A stretch of DNA of 64,000 nucleotides from Rubinisphaera margarita (GTDB taxonomy: Bacteria; Planctomycetota; Planctomycetia; Planctomycetales; Planctomycetaceae): NCBI RefSeq assembly GCF_022267515.1, contig NZ_JAKFGB010000003.1, positions 1 to 64,000 on the forward strand, given 5' to 3'. Within the stretch, counting starts at the first letter, position 1, and each line of letters starts with the position of its first letter. The notes under the pieces are model-generated. The model searched no databases. It was not told the origin of the DNA and was given only the letters and a program-made list of their open reading frames with translations. The position numbers were made by a program, and so were the translations under genes. This document shows positions 38,432 to 47,895 of this stretch, one piece after another.

Positions 38432-39187
38432 ATGCTCAGCAGATCTCGTGTTTTCGGACTGATCGTTCTCTTCTCTATCTCTGAAGCATTCGCTTCGGCA
38501 GCCGAACCTCCCGGCCGGGTTTTCGATCTCTCCGCCTGGAAATTGACGGTTCCCGTTGATGGCGATCAGGACGGCAAGCCGGACGAAATTCTGCAGCCGG
38601 AGTTACAGGACTATCGAGATCCGGAGTGCTTTTTTATGAACCCGGCCGATGACGCGATCGTCTTCCGCGGTCCTTGTGGCGGCGTTCCAACGAAGAACTC
38701 GGGTTATCCTCGCTGTGAACTGCGTGAAATGACGTCGGATGGCGGCGATGAAATCGGTTGGTCGACTACTGACTCCGGGTCGCACGTGCTGGAACTGGAA
38801 CTCGCGATCAAGCAACTTCCGGAGAAGAAGAAGCACGTCGTCTGTGCCCAGATCCACGACCAGGAAGACGACATTCTGATGGTCCGCCTGGAACGGAACA
38901 AACTGTTCGTGGAACGCAACGACATCGGCGACGTCCTGCTCGACTCGGACTATCAGCTGGGCGACCGGGTCAAGCTTCGCATCGAAGCCGGCCAGGGACG
39001 CATTCGGGTCTCTTATAACGGAGAACAGAAGCTCGACTGGAAAGTGTCGAAGAAGAGGTGCTACTTCAAGGCGGGATGCTATACGCAGTCAAACGTGAAG
39101 CAGGGGGATCGCCCGGAGGCGTATGCTGAAGTCTGGATCTACGCGCTTCACATTCAGCATCACGGGAAGACGACGCTGGGCCAATGA
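38432..39187 (+). CDS. Polysaccharide lyase family 7 (alginate lyase-like)
   Basis: ATG 38432 begins a signal peptide (MLSRSRVFGLIVLFSISEAF ASAA). The roughly 251-residue product has PL7 signatures: GYPRCELREM (usually R-S-E-L-R), VVCAQIHDQ (the Q-I-H motif) and YFKAGCYTQSN (usually YFKAGxYNQ). These line the catalytic cleft of jelly-roll alginate lyases. It probably cleaves alginate outside the cytoplasm. The Cys for Ser in the first motif and Thr for Asn in the last are mild deviations. The gene stands alone and diverges from the adaptor gene. Confidence 0.85.
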   Translation: MLSRSRVFGLIVLFSISEAFASAAEPPGRVFDLSAWKLTVPVDGDQDGKPDEILQPELQDYRDPECFFMNPADDAIVFRGPCGGVPTKNSGYPRCELREMTSDGGDEIGWSTTDSGSHVLELELAIKQLPEKKKHVVCAQIHDQEDDILMVRLERNKLFVERNDIGDVLLDSDYQLGDRVKLRIEAGQGRIRVSYNGEQKLDWKVSKKRCYFKAGCYTQSNVKQGDRPEAYAEVWIYALHIQHHGKTTLGQ

Positions 39188-39213
39188 AAAAAGGACCGGC
39201 CTTTCGACCGGTC
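39187..39213 (-). terminator. Rho-independent terminator of the PDZ-protein gene
   Basis: On the minus strand GACCGG (39213-39208) pairs with CCGGTC (39199-39194) across an eight-base loop, followed by a T-run (39192-39187). It lies after the stop of 39253-39768 and overlaps the end of the convergent lyase gene. Confidence 0.7.
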
Positions 39214-39252
39214 TTCGTGGCGTCTTCGTCGGAGAGTTGCAGAGCGTCCGCT

Positions 39253-39768
39253 CTAGTATTTCAGGCCGCTGTCGAAGTGAGCGTGCAGTTCGATGAGCTT
39301 GTGTTCGCCGCAGGGGATGACCATCAGGCAGGTTGTCGGACCGCAGTGCTTGAAGGCGTGGAACCAGTCGTCCTCGCAGATGATACGGATGTCGTCGACC
39401 GTCTTGATAACATCGCCGGGAGCCAGGCCGAGGCGACAGGCTTCGCTGTTGGGAACCACTTCCTTGACCAACATGCCCTCCGCACAGATGACGCCGAAGA
39501 TACCCAGCGACGGCATCGGAGCAGGGCAGCACTTCTTCTCAATGATCACTTCCCGAATGATCGGCTTCTCGATCACAACCGGCTTCACATAGACCGGCTT
39601 GCGATGATGGTGGTAATCGTAGTCGTGCTTGTAAGTGTGGTGGCTGGTCTTGCGGTAGCCGTGTCCACCGTGCCCGTAGCTCTTGCCGCAACCGCCTGCG
39701 AAGACGTCGGCAGTGAGCGTGGTCGAAACAACGGCGAGGGCCAGAACAGTCAGGGTGATGCGTGACAT
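39253..39768 (-). CDS. Exported His-rich PDZ-domain protein
   Basis: 171 residues: a signal peptide (MSRITLTVLALAVVSTTLTA, cleavage near DVFAG), a His/Gly/Tyr-rich segment (residues about 28-60, HGGHGYRKTSHHTYKHDYDY), a Val/Ile/Lys linker, then a PDZ domain (FGVICAEGMLVKEVVPNSEA with ACRLGLAPGDVIKTVDDIRI). The PDZ suggests peptide or C-terminus binding in the periplasm. The His cluster could bind metal. No protease domain is present. Confidence 0.75.
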   Translation of the reverse strand: MSRITLTVLALAVVSTTLTADVFAGGCGKSYGHGGHGYRKTSHHTYKHDYDYHHHRKPVYVKPVVIEKPIIREVIIEKKCCPAPMPSLGIFGVICAEGMLVKEVVPNSEACRLGLAPGDVIKTVDDIRIICEDDWFHAFKHCGPTTCLMVIPCGEHKLIELHAHFDSGLKY

Positions 39769-39981
39769 GGTTGAGTTCCTTTGATTTCCGTGTGTGAGTT
39801 TTTTTGTTTTGAATCGCCTCTTACAAACTGGAAATCGTGGAGCGGGCGCCGAAGGGGACAGCGGCGGGCCTGATTCTGGAAAATTGTCGCCGGAGGGGCC
39901 GAAGAACTCATATCGACCAGAATGGCAATATCTGATATCAACCCGGTCAGCCGAGACTTTCGGGCTTTGATTGGGGGCGAA

Positions 39982-40320
39982 ATGAAGACATCTTCAGCAA
40001 TTCGGACAGCAGGCGGGCTTGGCCTGATCATGCTGTCGGGCTGCGTACGTCCCTGGAATACCGAGTTTCCTACGCCATACGCGAAAGATCACCGCTACGA
40101 AGAGCGGCGGCTGGAGCAGTTCGACCCCTTCGCCGCTTCGGATGTGGGACCACAGACTTACACGCGACCACGCGACTTCTCGGTGCCCCGCGATCAGACC
40201 CGCCGCAGCCGGGATGTCAATGCCTCCCAGGTGCCTCCGGTTCCCGGAACAGTTCCGCCCGGCATGGCGCCGCCTCCGGTCACACCGCCGCCGCAATACC
40301 CCGGCACCGTGCCATACTAA
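39982..40320 (+). CDS. Small Pro-rich lipoprotein
   Basis: ATG 39982 gives a lipobox (GGLGLIMLSGC); the frame is open from 39922 but the extra residues would hide it. The mature part, about 90 residues, is polar, with Arg/Asp-rich and then Pro-rich sequence (VPPGMAPPPVTPPPQYPGTV). It has no recognised domain. It is probably an envelope-anchored structural protein. Confidence 0.6.
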   Translation: MKTSSAIRTAGGLGLIMLSGCVRPWNTEFPTPYAKDHRYEERRLEQFDPFAASDVGPQTYTRPRDFSVPRDQTRRSRDVNASQVPPVPGTVPPGMAPPPVTPPPQYPGTVPY

Positions 40321-40611
40321 GGCTGTCTGCTTTAAGTCCTCGATCCGCTCAAGCTCCGCTTGCCAGGCGTTGCTGCGCAGATATAACAGAGGAATGCGGG
40401 ATCTGCGTAAGTTCGCTGGTCCCATCAACATATCTGACTTCGTTGTGAATGTGGAGAAGCCTCGCGTTTTCGGTCGAGTTCAACTTGCAAGGATCACGGA
40501 AGAGAACGACACTCAGCAGGAATCGACTCAGGGAGTGACTCCGCAGCAGGAGACTTCATGATCACAACTGGTGCTGACGATATTGAATGTCGATGACTGG
40601 AGGCAGCTGAC

Positions 40612-43098
40612 ATGAGAGTCTGGCCGGGAAGCCCATATCCGCTGGGCGCGACCTGGGATGGTTCCGGGGTCAATTTCGCACTTTACACGGCCAACGCCAG
40701 CAAGGTCGAACTGTGTCTGTTCGATTCGATCGACGATAACCGTGAATCGATCCGCATCTCGCTCCCCGAACGCACCGACTTCGTCTGGCACTGTTATCTG
40801 CCCGATGTGAAACCGGGTCAGCTCTACGGCTACCGGGTTCATGGCGATTACGCGCCGCACCACGGTCACCGCTTTAATGCCCACAAGGTCCTGCTCGATC
40901 CTTACACCCGGTCGATCGCCCGGGGGGTCCGCTGGACCGACGCCATGTTCGGCTACAACGTCGGGCACGCCAACGGCGATCTGTCGTTCGATACCCGCGA
41001 CAACGCCGGTTCGGCTCCGCTGAGTGTCGTCATCGACAACAAGTTCCGCTGGGGAAACGACAAGCCACCCCGGACGCCCTGGCACAAGACGTTGATTTAC
41101 GAGACGCACGTCAAAGGGCAGACGATGAAGCATCCCGGCGTTCCCAAAGCACTGCGAGGGACGTACGCCGGTCTTGCCTCCAACGCCTCCATTCAGCACA
41201 TGCTCGATCTCGGCGTCACCGCTGTCGAACTGATGCCCGTTCATGCCAAGCTGCAGGACCGCCATCTGGTCGATAAGGGGCTCGCCAACTACTGGGGCTA
41301 TAACACACTCGGCTTCTTCGCGCCGGAGCTGAACTACAGTTCCAAACGGGACCCGCAGGCGGGGGTCAACGAGTTCAAGACGATGGTCAAGAAGCTCCAC
41401 GCGGCTGGGCTCGAGGTCATTCTCGATGTCGTTTACAACCACACCGCGGAAGGGAACCACTTTGGCCCCACGCTGATGTTGCGCGGGATCGACAACAGCT
41501 CCTATTACCGGCTCGTGCACGGACAGGAGCGGTTCTATATGGACTACACGGGCTGTGGCAACACGCTCAACATGCTCACGCCGCACGTTCTGCAGCTGAT
41601 CATGGATTCGCTGCGATACTGGGTGCTCGAGATGCACGTCGATGGCTTCCGCTTCGATCTGTGCAGTGCTCTGGCCCGCGAACTGCACGAAGTCGACCGA
41701 CTGGGCGCCTTCTTCGATATCATCCATCAGGACCCGGTCCTGTCGCAGGTGAAGCTAATCGCCGAGCCCTGGGATCTCGGAGAAGGGGGGTATCAGGTCG
41801 GCAACTTCCCGATTCTGTGGACCGAGTGGAACGGAAAATACCGAGACTGTATCCGCGAGTTCTGGCGAGGTGACGGCGGCACGATGAACGAGTTCGCCAC
41901 TCGGATCACGGGCAGCAGCGACCTCTACGAGCACAATGGCAAGCGGCCCTATGCCAGTATCAATTTCGTAACCTGTCACGACGGTTTCACGCTCAACGAT
42001 CTCGTCTCGTATAACGAAAAGCACAACGCGGCGAACGGGGAAGACAACCGGGACGGTGAGAGCCACAACCGCAGCTGGAACTGCGGCGAAGAAGGGCCGA
42101 CGACCAACCCGGATATCCGCAAGCTCCGCGAACGTCAGAAGCGGAACTTCATGACGACGCTGTTACTGTCGCAGGGCGTGCCGATGATCTGTGCCGGTGA
42201 CGAACTCGGCAAGACTCAAGGCGGCAATAACAACGCCTACTGCCAGGACAACGAGATCAGCTGGATCAACTGGGAGATGACGCCTGATCGAGAGCGTTAC
42301 TTCAAGTACGTGAAGCGGGCGGTCAAGCTCTGGAAGGAAAGTCCGGTCTTCCAGCGTAGAAAGTTCTTCCAGGGACGTCAGATCCGTGGCCAGGAAGTCC
42401 AGGATATTACCTGGTTGACGCCGACCGGAAAGATCATGACCGATCGCGACTGGCACGAGCCCCACGTCCGCTGTCTGGCCGTTCGGCTCGAAGGGGATCA
42501 GATTGACGAAGTCGATGAAAAGGGGCGGCAGATCGGCGGCAGCACATTCCTGATGTTGCTCAACGCTCACAACCATTCGATCGATTTCACGCTCCCCGGT
42601 CACGGGTCAAACGAGTTCTGGAAGCCGGTGCTGGATACCAGCGATAGTTCCAAGTCGACCGGACTGATGCGGGAAGGGCAGATCTATCGGGTGCCCGGAC
42701 ATGCGATGGTGGTGCTGAGACTGAAGACGGTCGCCTCACGGATGGCGGCCCGCCTGATTCGCTGGATGCAGCCCGAAATGGCCAGCACGCTGTTCGTTCC
42801 TGAGCAGGAAGAGGAGCCGGAAGTCGAGAACGTCGTCGTCGAGCCGGTTGCCGAACCGGACGACGAGCCGACCGTGATCGAACCAGGCGAAAAAGTGGTC
42901 GTCCCGACGGCAGACGCTGGGGAAGAGACTGAGATCGTGTCCAGCGAAACGACGGCCGAAGTGGCAGAAGACGACGAGCCGGAGCCGGTAGTTACCGATG
43001 AGCTCGACGAAGCCGAAGAGCAACCAGTCGTTTCCGCGAAGCCGGTTGGCGTCGAATCCGAGAAGAAAACGCCGGCTTCGAAAGAATCCCGGAAATAG
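40612..43098 (+). CDS. glgX: Glycogen debranching enzyme (GlgX type) with acidic tail
   Basis: The 828-residue protein has an N-terminal CBM48 (SPYPLGATWDGSGVNFALYT) and a GH13 barrel (GVTAVELMPVHA; LEVILDVVYNHTAEG; HVDGFRFDLCSALAR with the nucleophile Asp; KLIAEPWDLG with the acid Glu; NFVTCHDGFTLNDLVSY). It removes alpha-1,6 side chains from glycogen limit dextrins. After about residue 732 a 95-residue tail rich in Glu, Asp and Val follows, absent from typical 650-720-residue GlgX proteins. The riboflavin synthase gene begins 46 bases later on the same strand. Confidence 0.93.
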   Translation: MRVWPGSPYPLGATWDGSGVNFALYTANASKVELCLFDSIDDNRESIRISLPERTDFVWHCYLPDVKPGQLYGYRVHGDYAPHHGHRFNAHKVLLDPYTRSIARGVRWTDAMFGYNVGHANGDLSFDTRDNAGSAPLSVVIDNKFRWGNDKPPRTPWHKTLIYETHVKGQTMKHPGVPKALRGTYAGLASNASIQHMLDLGVTAVELMPVHAKLQDRHLVDKGLANYWGYNTLGFFAPELNYSSKRDPQAGVNEFKTMVKKLHAAGLEVILDVVYNHTAEGNHFGPTLMLRGIDNSSYYRLVHGQERFYMDYTGCGNTLNMLTPHVLQLIMDSLRYWVLEMHVDGFRFDLCSALARELHEVDRLGAFFDIIHQDPVLSQVKLIAEPWDLGEGGYQVGNFPILWTEWNGKYRDCIREFWRGDGGTMNEFATRITGSSDLYEHNGKRPYASINFVTCHDGFTLNDLVSYNEKHNAANGEDNRDGESHNRSWNCGEEGPTTNPDIRKLRERQKRNFMTTLLLSQGVPMICAGDELGKTQGGNNNAYCQDNEISWINWEMTPDRERYFKYVKRAVKLWKESPVFQRRKFFQGRQIRGQEVQDITWLTPTGKIMTDRDWHEPHVRCLAVRLEGDQIDEVDEKGRQIGGSTFLMLLNAHNHSIDFTLPGHGSNEFWKPVLDTSDSSKSTGLMREGQIYRVPGHAMVVLRLKTVASRMAARLIRWMQPEMASTLFVPEQEEEPEVENVVVEPVAEPDDEPTVIEPGEKVVVPTADAGEETEIVSSETTAEVAEDDEPEPVVTDELDEAEEQPVVSAKPVGVESEKKTPASKESRK

Positions 43099-43144
43099 CA
43101 CAGCTGTCGCCACGGGCGGCACACACAGAGGATCTGTCGAGAGC

Positions 43145-43762
43145 ATGTTTACGGGTTTGATCGAAGGCCTTGGGACCGTCACGGATCTGGAAACCGAAGA
43201 GGCGGGAATTCGTCTCTCAATTCGCATTCCAGCCGAGATGCTGCAAGAAACCAGTTCGGGACCTGCTGCGCTGGGAGACAGTGTCGCGATCAACGGCTGC
43301 TGTCTGACTGTGATTGAGATGAACGTCGACGTCTGGCAGTTCCAGGCGGGTGAAGAGACTCTCAGCAAAACAAATCTGGGCCGCCTTCAGGCCGGGCACG
43401 TCGTCAATCTGGAACGGGCTCTGCCGGCTCACGGTCGTCTGGGCGGACATTTCGTTCAGGGACATGTCGACGGGCAGGGCAATGTCGCGGCAATTGATGC
43501 CGACGGCGACTGGGTGAATATGTGGTTTGAGGTTCCGCCCGCCCTCGCCAACTGCATGGTGAGCAAAGGCTCCATCACCGTTGACGGGATCAGCCTCACG
43601 CTGGTTGACGTCGAAGAAGACCGCTTCAGTGTCGCATTGATCCCCCACACGCTCAGCGTGACCACTCTCGGCACCCGCAACGTCGGCGACCCGGTGAACA
43701 TCGAGACCGACATCCTCGGCAAGTACGTTCAGAAGATGCTGGGGCAGACCGCGTCGCGCTAA
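43145..43762 (+). CDS. ribE: Riboflavin synthase alpha chain
   Basis: Translation from 43145 gives MFTGLIEGLGTVTDLE, the canonical start; the upstream open frame (42998) lies in the glgX tail. The 205-residue protein has two lumazine-binding repeats: first with GDSVAINGCCLTVIEM, then LGGHFVQGHVDGQGNV and the second-repeat phrase GSITVDGISLTLVDVEEDRF. It converts two 6,7-dimethyl-8-ribityllumazines to riboflavin and a pyrimidine. Confidence 0.95.
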   Translation: MFTGLIEGLGTVTDLETEEAGIRLSIRIPAEMLQETSSGPAALGDSVAINGCCLTVIEMNVDVWQFQAGEETLSKTNLGRLQAGHVVNLERALPAHGRLGGHFVQGHVDGQGNVAAIDADGDWVNMWFEVPPALANCMVSKGSITVDGISLTLVDVEEDRFSVALIPHTLSVTTLGTRNVGDPVNIETDILGKYVQKMLGQTASR

Positions 43763-43861
43763 AAGAGAGCGTTCAGGGGAGCCTGCGAGAGCTCACGACG
43801 CATCTTCAATACCCTGTTCACGTGTCGTGTCGGACCGGGATACGATTCCTCCAACGGGTTG

Positions 43862-43887
43862 GCATGCCCACGCTCAGGTGGGCATGC
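43862..43887. repeat. Perfect 10-bp inverted repeat between convergent genes
   Basis: GCATGCCCAC (43862-43871) and GTGGGCATGC (43878-43887) flank a six-base loop in the 150-base gap between ribE and the TPR gene. There is no T-run, so intrinsic termination is doubtful. It may form a stable transcript end or be a protein-binding site. Confidence 0.45.
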
Positions 43888-43913
43888 TCTGACCACCGTC
43901 CTGCTTCCGCCGA

Positions 43914-46463
43914 TTAACTGTCGGACTCGCCCTTCAACTTCGATTCGATCGTTTCGATCAGCTCCTGGTTGCTGAACTTGGCGTCCCGTTCCTGCTTCAG
44001 GGCCTTCTTCCAGGCATCCCGCGCTTTGTCGGTCTTGCCCAGGGCGTCGTAGCAGTCGCCGAGATGGTCGAACAAGACGGCGTCGCCGTCATCGGAGTCT
44101 TCGACCGCCTTTTCGAGATACGTTAGAGCTTCCTCGTATTTGCCGAGCTTGAAGAGCACCCAGCCCATGCTGTCGAGGTAGGCGTTGTTCTCGGGCTCAG
44201 CTTTGAGTGCCTTCTCAATCATTTCGCGAGCCTGTTCAAGCTTCTTGCCGCGATCGGCATAGAGGTAACCCAGGTCGTTGCAGACCGAGGTGTCGTCAGG
44301 GTTCTGTTCGTAATACTCTTCGAGGATCTTTTCACCCTTGTCGTACTGCTTGTTCTGGACATAAGCGGCCGACAGGGAGAATCTTGCCTGTCGAATGATG
44401 GTGTCATTCGGGCTGCCGATCTCGAGTTCGAGCAGGTCTTCGAAAGCCTTGATCGCCGCGTCCCAGTTGTGGGTGTAGTAGTTGATCCAGCCCTTCTGGA
44501 ACCGCCACAGAAGTTCACGCGGTTCATTCTCAATGGTTCGATCAATCAGCTTCAGGGCGTCTTCGGGCATGCCCATGAAGGTGAGTGACCGCGACAGGTT
44601 ATAGGAGCAGTCGCGGATGATCGCCGCATTCGTCGAGGCATTCGCATCGGCCAGGACTTCGGCGAAAATCTCGGAAGCTTCTTCCCAGTCTTCGCTGAGG
44701 TAATAGACGCGACCCTTCTGGTATTCCCACATCAGGTTGTCCGGGTCAGATTCCTGAACCTGCTCGATCAGTTCGATTGCGGCTTCCGTTTCTTCCGCGG
44801 CGACATAGGTCTGAATCAGCTGTAACTGGAAGGCCTGTCGCTCGGCGACGAGAGTCGGGGAGTCGATCGCTTTCTGAATCACTTCGATCAGGTCTTCGTA
44901 ATGTTCGATCGATTCGAGGTAGTCGATCAGTTCGGCGTACAGAGTGACCTGAATCTGCCGTTCGCCGCGGATTTCCATGGCCTGAAAGTACAGCGCCAGA
45001 ACGTCTTCGACACGTTCCTGCTGCATGGCCAGTTTGGCCGTCAGGTAGGACTGCGTGAATGCCGCCCGTTCATCCTCCGGCTGGTCCTCGCCACGACCAA
45101 GTTCGATGATCCTGTTAGCCAGTTCCTTGTCCTGGCTGATCAGATCCAGTTCCGCTTCAAGGCGTTCAGAGTTGGCGCCGGCCATCATTGCCTGTGTAAG
45201 TGCCTGGAGGGTCTCGGCTGGCTTATTCTGCTGCCGGTAGATCTTCAGCAGGCCGAGCTGGATCTCATCCTGCTTCTCGCTGTCTTTCAGTTCCTGATAG
45301 ATCTCTTCAGCGCTTTCCAGGTTCTCAGCCGTGATGTATCGCTCCGCCAGATAAAGACGCAGCGTATCGTTCCGAGGATTGTTCTCGACCAGCTTCTCGA
45401 GCCGGGGGATGATCTCGTCCTCGCGATCGAGGGCGATCAGAAGTTCGGTGAGCAGCAGGTAAGGACCTTTCCCTTTCGTTTCCAGTTTGGCATCGAAGTA
45501 CTTCTGGAGTCTGTCGAGAGCCGCCTCTTTGTCGCCCTTTTTCAGGAGCATGCGGGCCTGGTGATAACTGTAAACTTCCGGCTTCGTGCGCGAGGACTCG
45601 GCGGCCAGCTTGAAGGCCCGCTCGGCCAGCTCGTTTCGATCGGTCATCAGGAACAGTTCGCCGAACGACTCGAACGTCTCGGCTTTGTTGCCCTGAAGTG
45701 TCTCGAGAGCCCGCTGCGTGCGGAAGTCGAGCGAGTAGTCGTTCGGATTGGTGATGGCTTCGAAGACGATTGCGAACGAACGAGCCGCCTCTTCGGTCTT
45801 GTTGAGCGTCAGATACAGCTGGCCGAGCTGGCTCATGATCGAGATGTACGGCCCGGCCTTTTTGTCGACCGTCTGGCTTTCCACGGCTTTCTCGAAGTAC
45901 TCGATTGAAGAGGCCACGTTTCGCTGCCGGAGCGCATAAATCCCGAGCTGGCTGAGCAGTTCGAAGTTGTTCGGATCGAGTTCGACGGCTTTGCGGGCGT
46001 ATTGGATGCCCTCGTCGATCTTGTCCAGACGGAAGGCCAGCGGAATGATGGAGCGGTAAATGGCGATCGATTTCGGATCGATCTCGAGAGCGTTCTTGTA
46101 GGCTTGGTAAGCTTCCTGGAACTTGTTGGCCCGCTCCATGGTCCGGCCCGTCATGTAATGGGCGACGGCTTTGCGGCGATTCGCTTCGTCCTCGTTCGAC
46201 TCTGTTTCCGAGGGAATGCTGTCGAGTTTGTCGTCCCCCGGCTGGCTCAGCATTTCGAGCAGACGATTCAGTTTGGAATCGTCGTTCGACTTCTCCGACG
46301 GCGCGGCGTCTTCGGGTTCATCGGCCCAGGCGGATGGGCCCAGATGGCAGGGGATGGTGAACGCGAGGGCGACGAGTACCAGAAAACAGGATGAGAAGCG
46401 ACCTCGTACGCGACCGGTAAGGCGGGGGTGGCGAAAGGCGGGAAGAGGGATCTGCATACTCAA
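43914..46463 (-). CDS. Exported TPR-repeat protein
   Basis: 849 residues: an N-terminal hydrophobic signal segment (SCFLVLVALAFTIPCHLGPS), an acidic linker, then tetratricopeptide repeats across nearly the whole length. Examples are YQAYKNALEIDPKSIAIYRS, YVQNKQYDKGEKILEEYYEQ and MGWVLFKLGKYEEALTYLEK. TPRs build scaffolds for protein assembly. No enzyme domain is present. The function is unknown and the partners are probably envelope proteins. Confidence 0.78.
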   Translation of the reverse strand: MSMQIPLPAFRHPRLTGRVRGRFSSCFLVLVALAFTIPCHLGPSAWADEPEDAAPSEKSNDDSKLNRLLEMLSQPGDDKLDSIPSETESNEDEANRRKAVAHYMTGRTMERANKFQEAYQAYKNALEIDPKSIAIYRSIIPLAFRLDKIDEGIQYARKAVELDPNNFELLSQLGIYALRQRNVASSIEYFEKAVESQTVDKKAGPYISIMSQLGQLYLTLNKTEEAARSFAIVFEAITNPNDYSLDFRTQRALETLQGNKAETFESFGELFLMTDRNELAERAFKLAAESSRTKPEVYSYHQARMLLKKGDKEAALDRLQKYFDAKLETKGKGPYLLLTELLIALDREDEIIPRLEKLVENNPRNDTLRLYLAERYITAENLESAEEIYQELKDSEKQDEIQLGLLKIYRQQNKPAETLQALTQAMMAGANSERLEAELDLISQDKELANRIIELGRGEDQPEDERAAFTQSYLTAKLAMQQERVEDVLALYFQAMEIRGERQIQVTLYAELIDYLESIEHYEDLIEVIQKAIDSPTLVAERQAFQLQLIQTYVAAEETEAAIELIEQVQESDPDNLMWEYQKGRVYYLSEDWEEASEIFAEVLADANASTNAAIIRDCSYNLSRSLTFMGMPEDALKLIDRTIENEPRELLWRFQKGWINYYTHNWDAAIKAFEDLLELEIGSPNDTIIRQARFSLSAAYVQNKQYDKGEKILEEYYEQNPDDTSVCNDLGYLYADRGKKLEQAREMIEKALKAEPENNAYLDSMGWVLFKLGKYEEALTYLEKAVEDSDDGDAVLFDHLGDCYDALGKTDKARDAWKKALKQERDAKFSNQELIETIESKLKGESDS

Positions 46464-46681
46464 GCTCCTGTCCTGTGAGCGAATGTCTTCCGTGGAGCGG
46501 ACTGAGCGACGGCCTGTCGCAGTCTCCAGGTCCCCGGTTGAAGATTATCTCCGAAGGGTTTTTTTAGCACGTTTGCCGTATTTTACCAAGAGAGCCTGTC
46601 CGGCCCTCATGTTTACCGGTCGGCCCGTCGAATCCCAATAACAGGTCTTACCGGACCAGATACCGTTCTGTTCAGTGATTC

Positions 46682-46711
46682 TTGACCGGCAGCTGGTTTC
46701 CAGATTAAACT
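46682..46711 (+). promoter_or_regulatory. Possible promoter of the infC operon
   Basis: TTGACC (46682-46687) and TAAACT (46706-46711) are 18 bases apart in the 378-base gap between the divergent TPR and infC genes, leaving a leader of about 130 bases before infC. This is a consensus-like match only. The rest of that gap contains no ORF or other feature I can support. Confidence 0.35.
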
Positions 46712-46841
46712 TTTTTCGGGGCGGCATGACACTTTGTCTCTGTCCAAGCCGGTCCAATCCGTCTATTTTAAAGTGAATGGCTGTCACGATGGGTCGTGGC
46801 AGGCCGCATTCATTATCTGAGTCGAGCTCAAGGAGTCAAAG

Positions 46842-47345
46842 ATCGAGACTACGCACCGGGTGAATGATCAAATCAGGATCTCACCAATTCGAGTTGTGAA
46901 TCAGGATGGCGAAATGCTGGGAGTGATGGAAACCGCAGAGGCCATGACGCTCGCGACGGAAGCGGGAATGGATCTGGTTGAGGTTGCCTCGGAAGCACGG
47001 CCTCCCGTCTGCCGAATCATGGATTACGGCAAGTTCAAATACGAACAGAAAAAGAAGCTGACGAAGAATACGAAGCAGCATCAGACGCAGCTCAAGGAAA
47101 TTCGGCTGCGTCCCAAGATCGGCGATCACGACATCGAGTTCAAAATGAAGAAAGCCCGGGACTTTCTCCAGCATCACGACAAGGTCAAACTGACCGTGAT
47201 GTTCAAAGGCCGGGAGAACGCCCACCACGATCGGGGCCGCGATATCCTCAACGGGATCGTGTCTGATCTGGAAGATATCGCCAAGCTGGAGAAACCACCC
47301 AGCATGGACGGTCGCATGATGACGGCAATTCTGGCTCCTCGCTGA
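46842..47345 (+). CDS. infC: Translation initiation factor IF-3 with probable AUC start
   Basis: The mature sequence has IF-3 marks: VNDQIRISPIRVVNQDGEML, PVCRIMDYGKFKYEQKKK and the C-terminal domain KMKKARDFLQHHDKVKLTVM. A GTG at 46860 has no Shine-Dalgarno. ATC at 46842 lies six bases after AAGGAG (46830-46835) and adds IETTHR, giving the usual short basic leader before VNDQI. IF-3 genes commonly use AUU or AUC starts because IF-3 rejects them, which creates autoregulation. The product is 167 residues. It is followed by rpmI and rplT, the standard operon order. Confidence 0.9.
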   Translation: METTHRVNDQIRISPIRVVNQDGEMLGVMETAEAMTLATEAGMDLVEVASEARPPVCRIMDYGKFKYEQKKKLTKNTKQHQTQLKEIRLRPKIGDHDIEFKMKKARDFLQHHDKVKLTVMFKGRENAHHDRGRDILNGIVSDLEDIAKLEKPPSMDGRMMTAILAPR

Positions 47346-47569
47346 CGCCAGAATCCCGCGGAGCTCGGAGAAGGCCGGTCGAACGAAAATCTTCGGGATC
47401 ACCGGCCGTTTCACTACCAGTGCAGCGACCCCTTCGCTATACTGCCCGGCTCGATTCAGTCTCAATGTGTCGTCGAGGAATTCCGACTCCGCTTGCGGGG
47501 CGTGAATTCGTCGATGAATGTATATACCCCGGTCAGCAGGGGCGGACCAACAACTTTAGCGGTGATATC

Positions 47570-47770
47570 GTGCCAAAGCAGAAAACACACAAAGGAATGC
47601 AGAAGCGGTTCAAAATTACGGCCAGTGGCAAGGCCAAGCATCGTAAGGCGAACCGGGGGCACATTCTGGGTAAAAAGACGGGCGATCGTAAGCGGAGCTT
47701 GCGAAACGACGGCGTCGTTACGGGAACAGTGGCCAAGAAAATCGCAGATGCCCTGCGTCCCGGTCTGTAA
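47570..47770 (+). CDS. rpmI: Ribosomal protein bL35
   Basis: Start GTG 47570 gives PKQKTHKGMQKRFKITASGK, the usual bL35 N-terminus; the frame is open further upstream but the extra residues do not belong to the family. The basic 66-residue protein ends TVAKKIADALRPGL. It lies 224 bases after infC and 125 before rplT. A large-subunit protein near the tRNA exit and PTC side. Confidence 0.93.
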   Translation: MPKQKTHKGMQKRFKITASGKAKHRKANRGHILGKKTGDRKRSLRNDGVVTGTVAKKIADALRPGL

Positions 47771-47895
47771 TTGGTGCGCGGCAGAAGACCTGGTGACGAC
47801 AATCCTCTGAAGAACCAGAGGGTTTCCCAGTCTCAGGCAGTTATCAGCGCTGGCGACTCTCACATTTTACTTGTATCACGCGGCAGAGAATCATC

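Noticed and set aside
40528..41727. Minus-strand ORF of 399 codons opposite glgX
   Set aside because: The GH13 motifs are on the plus strand and explain the region.
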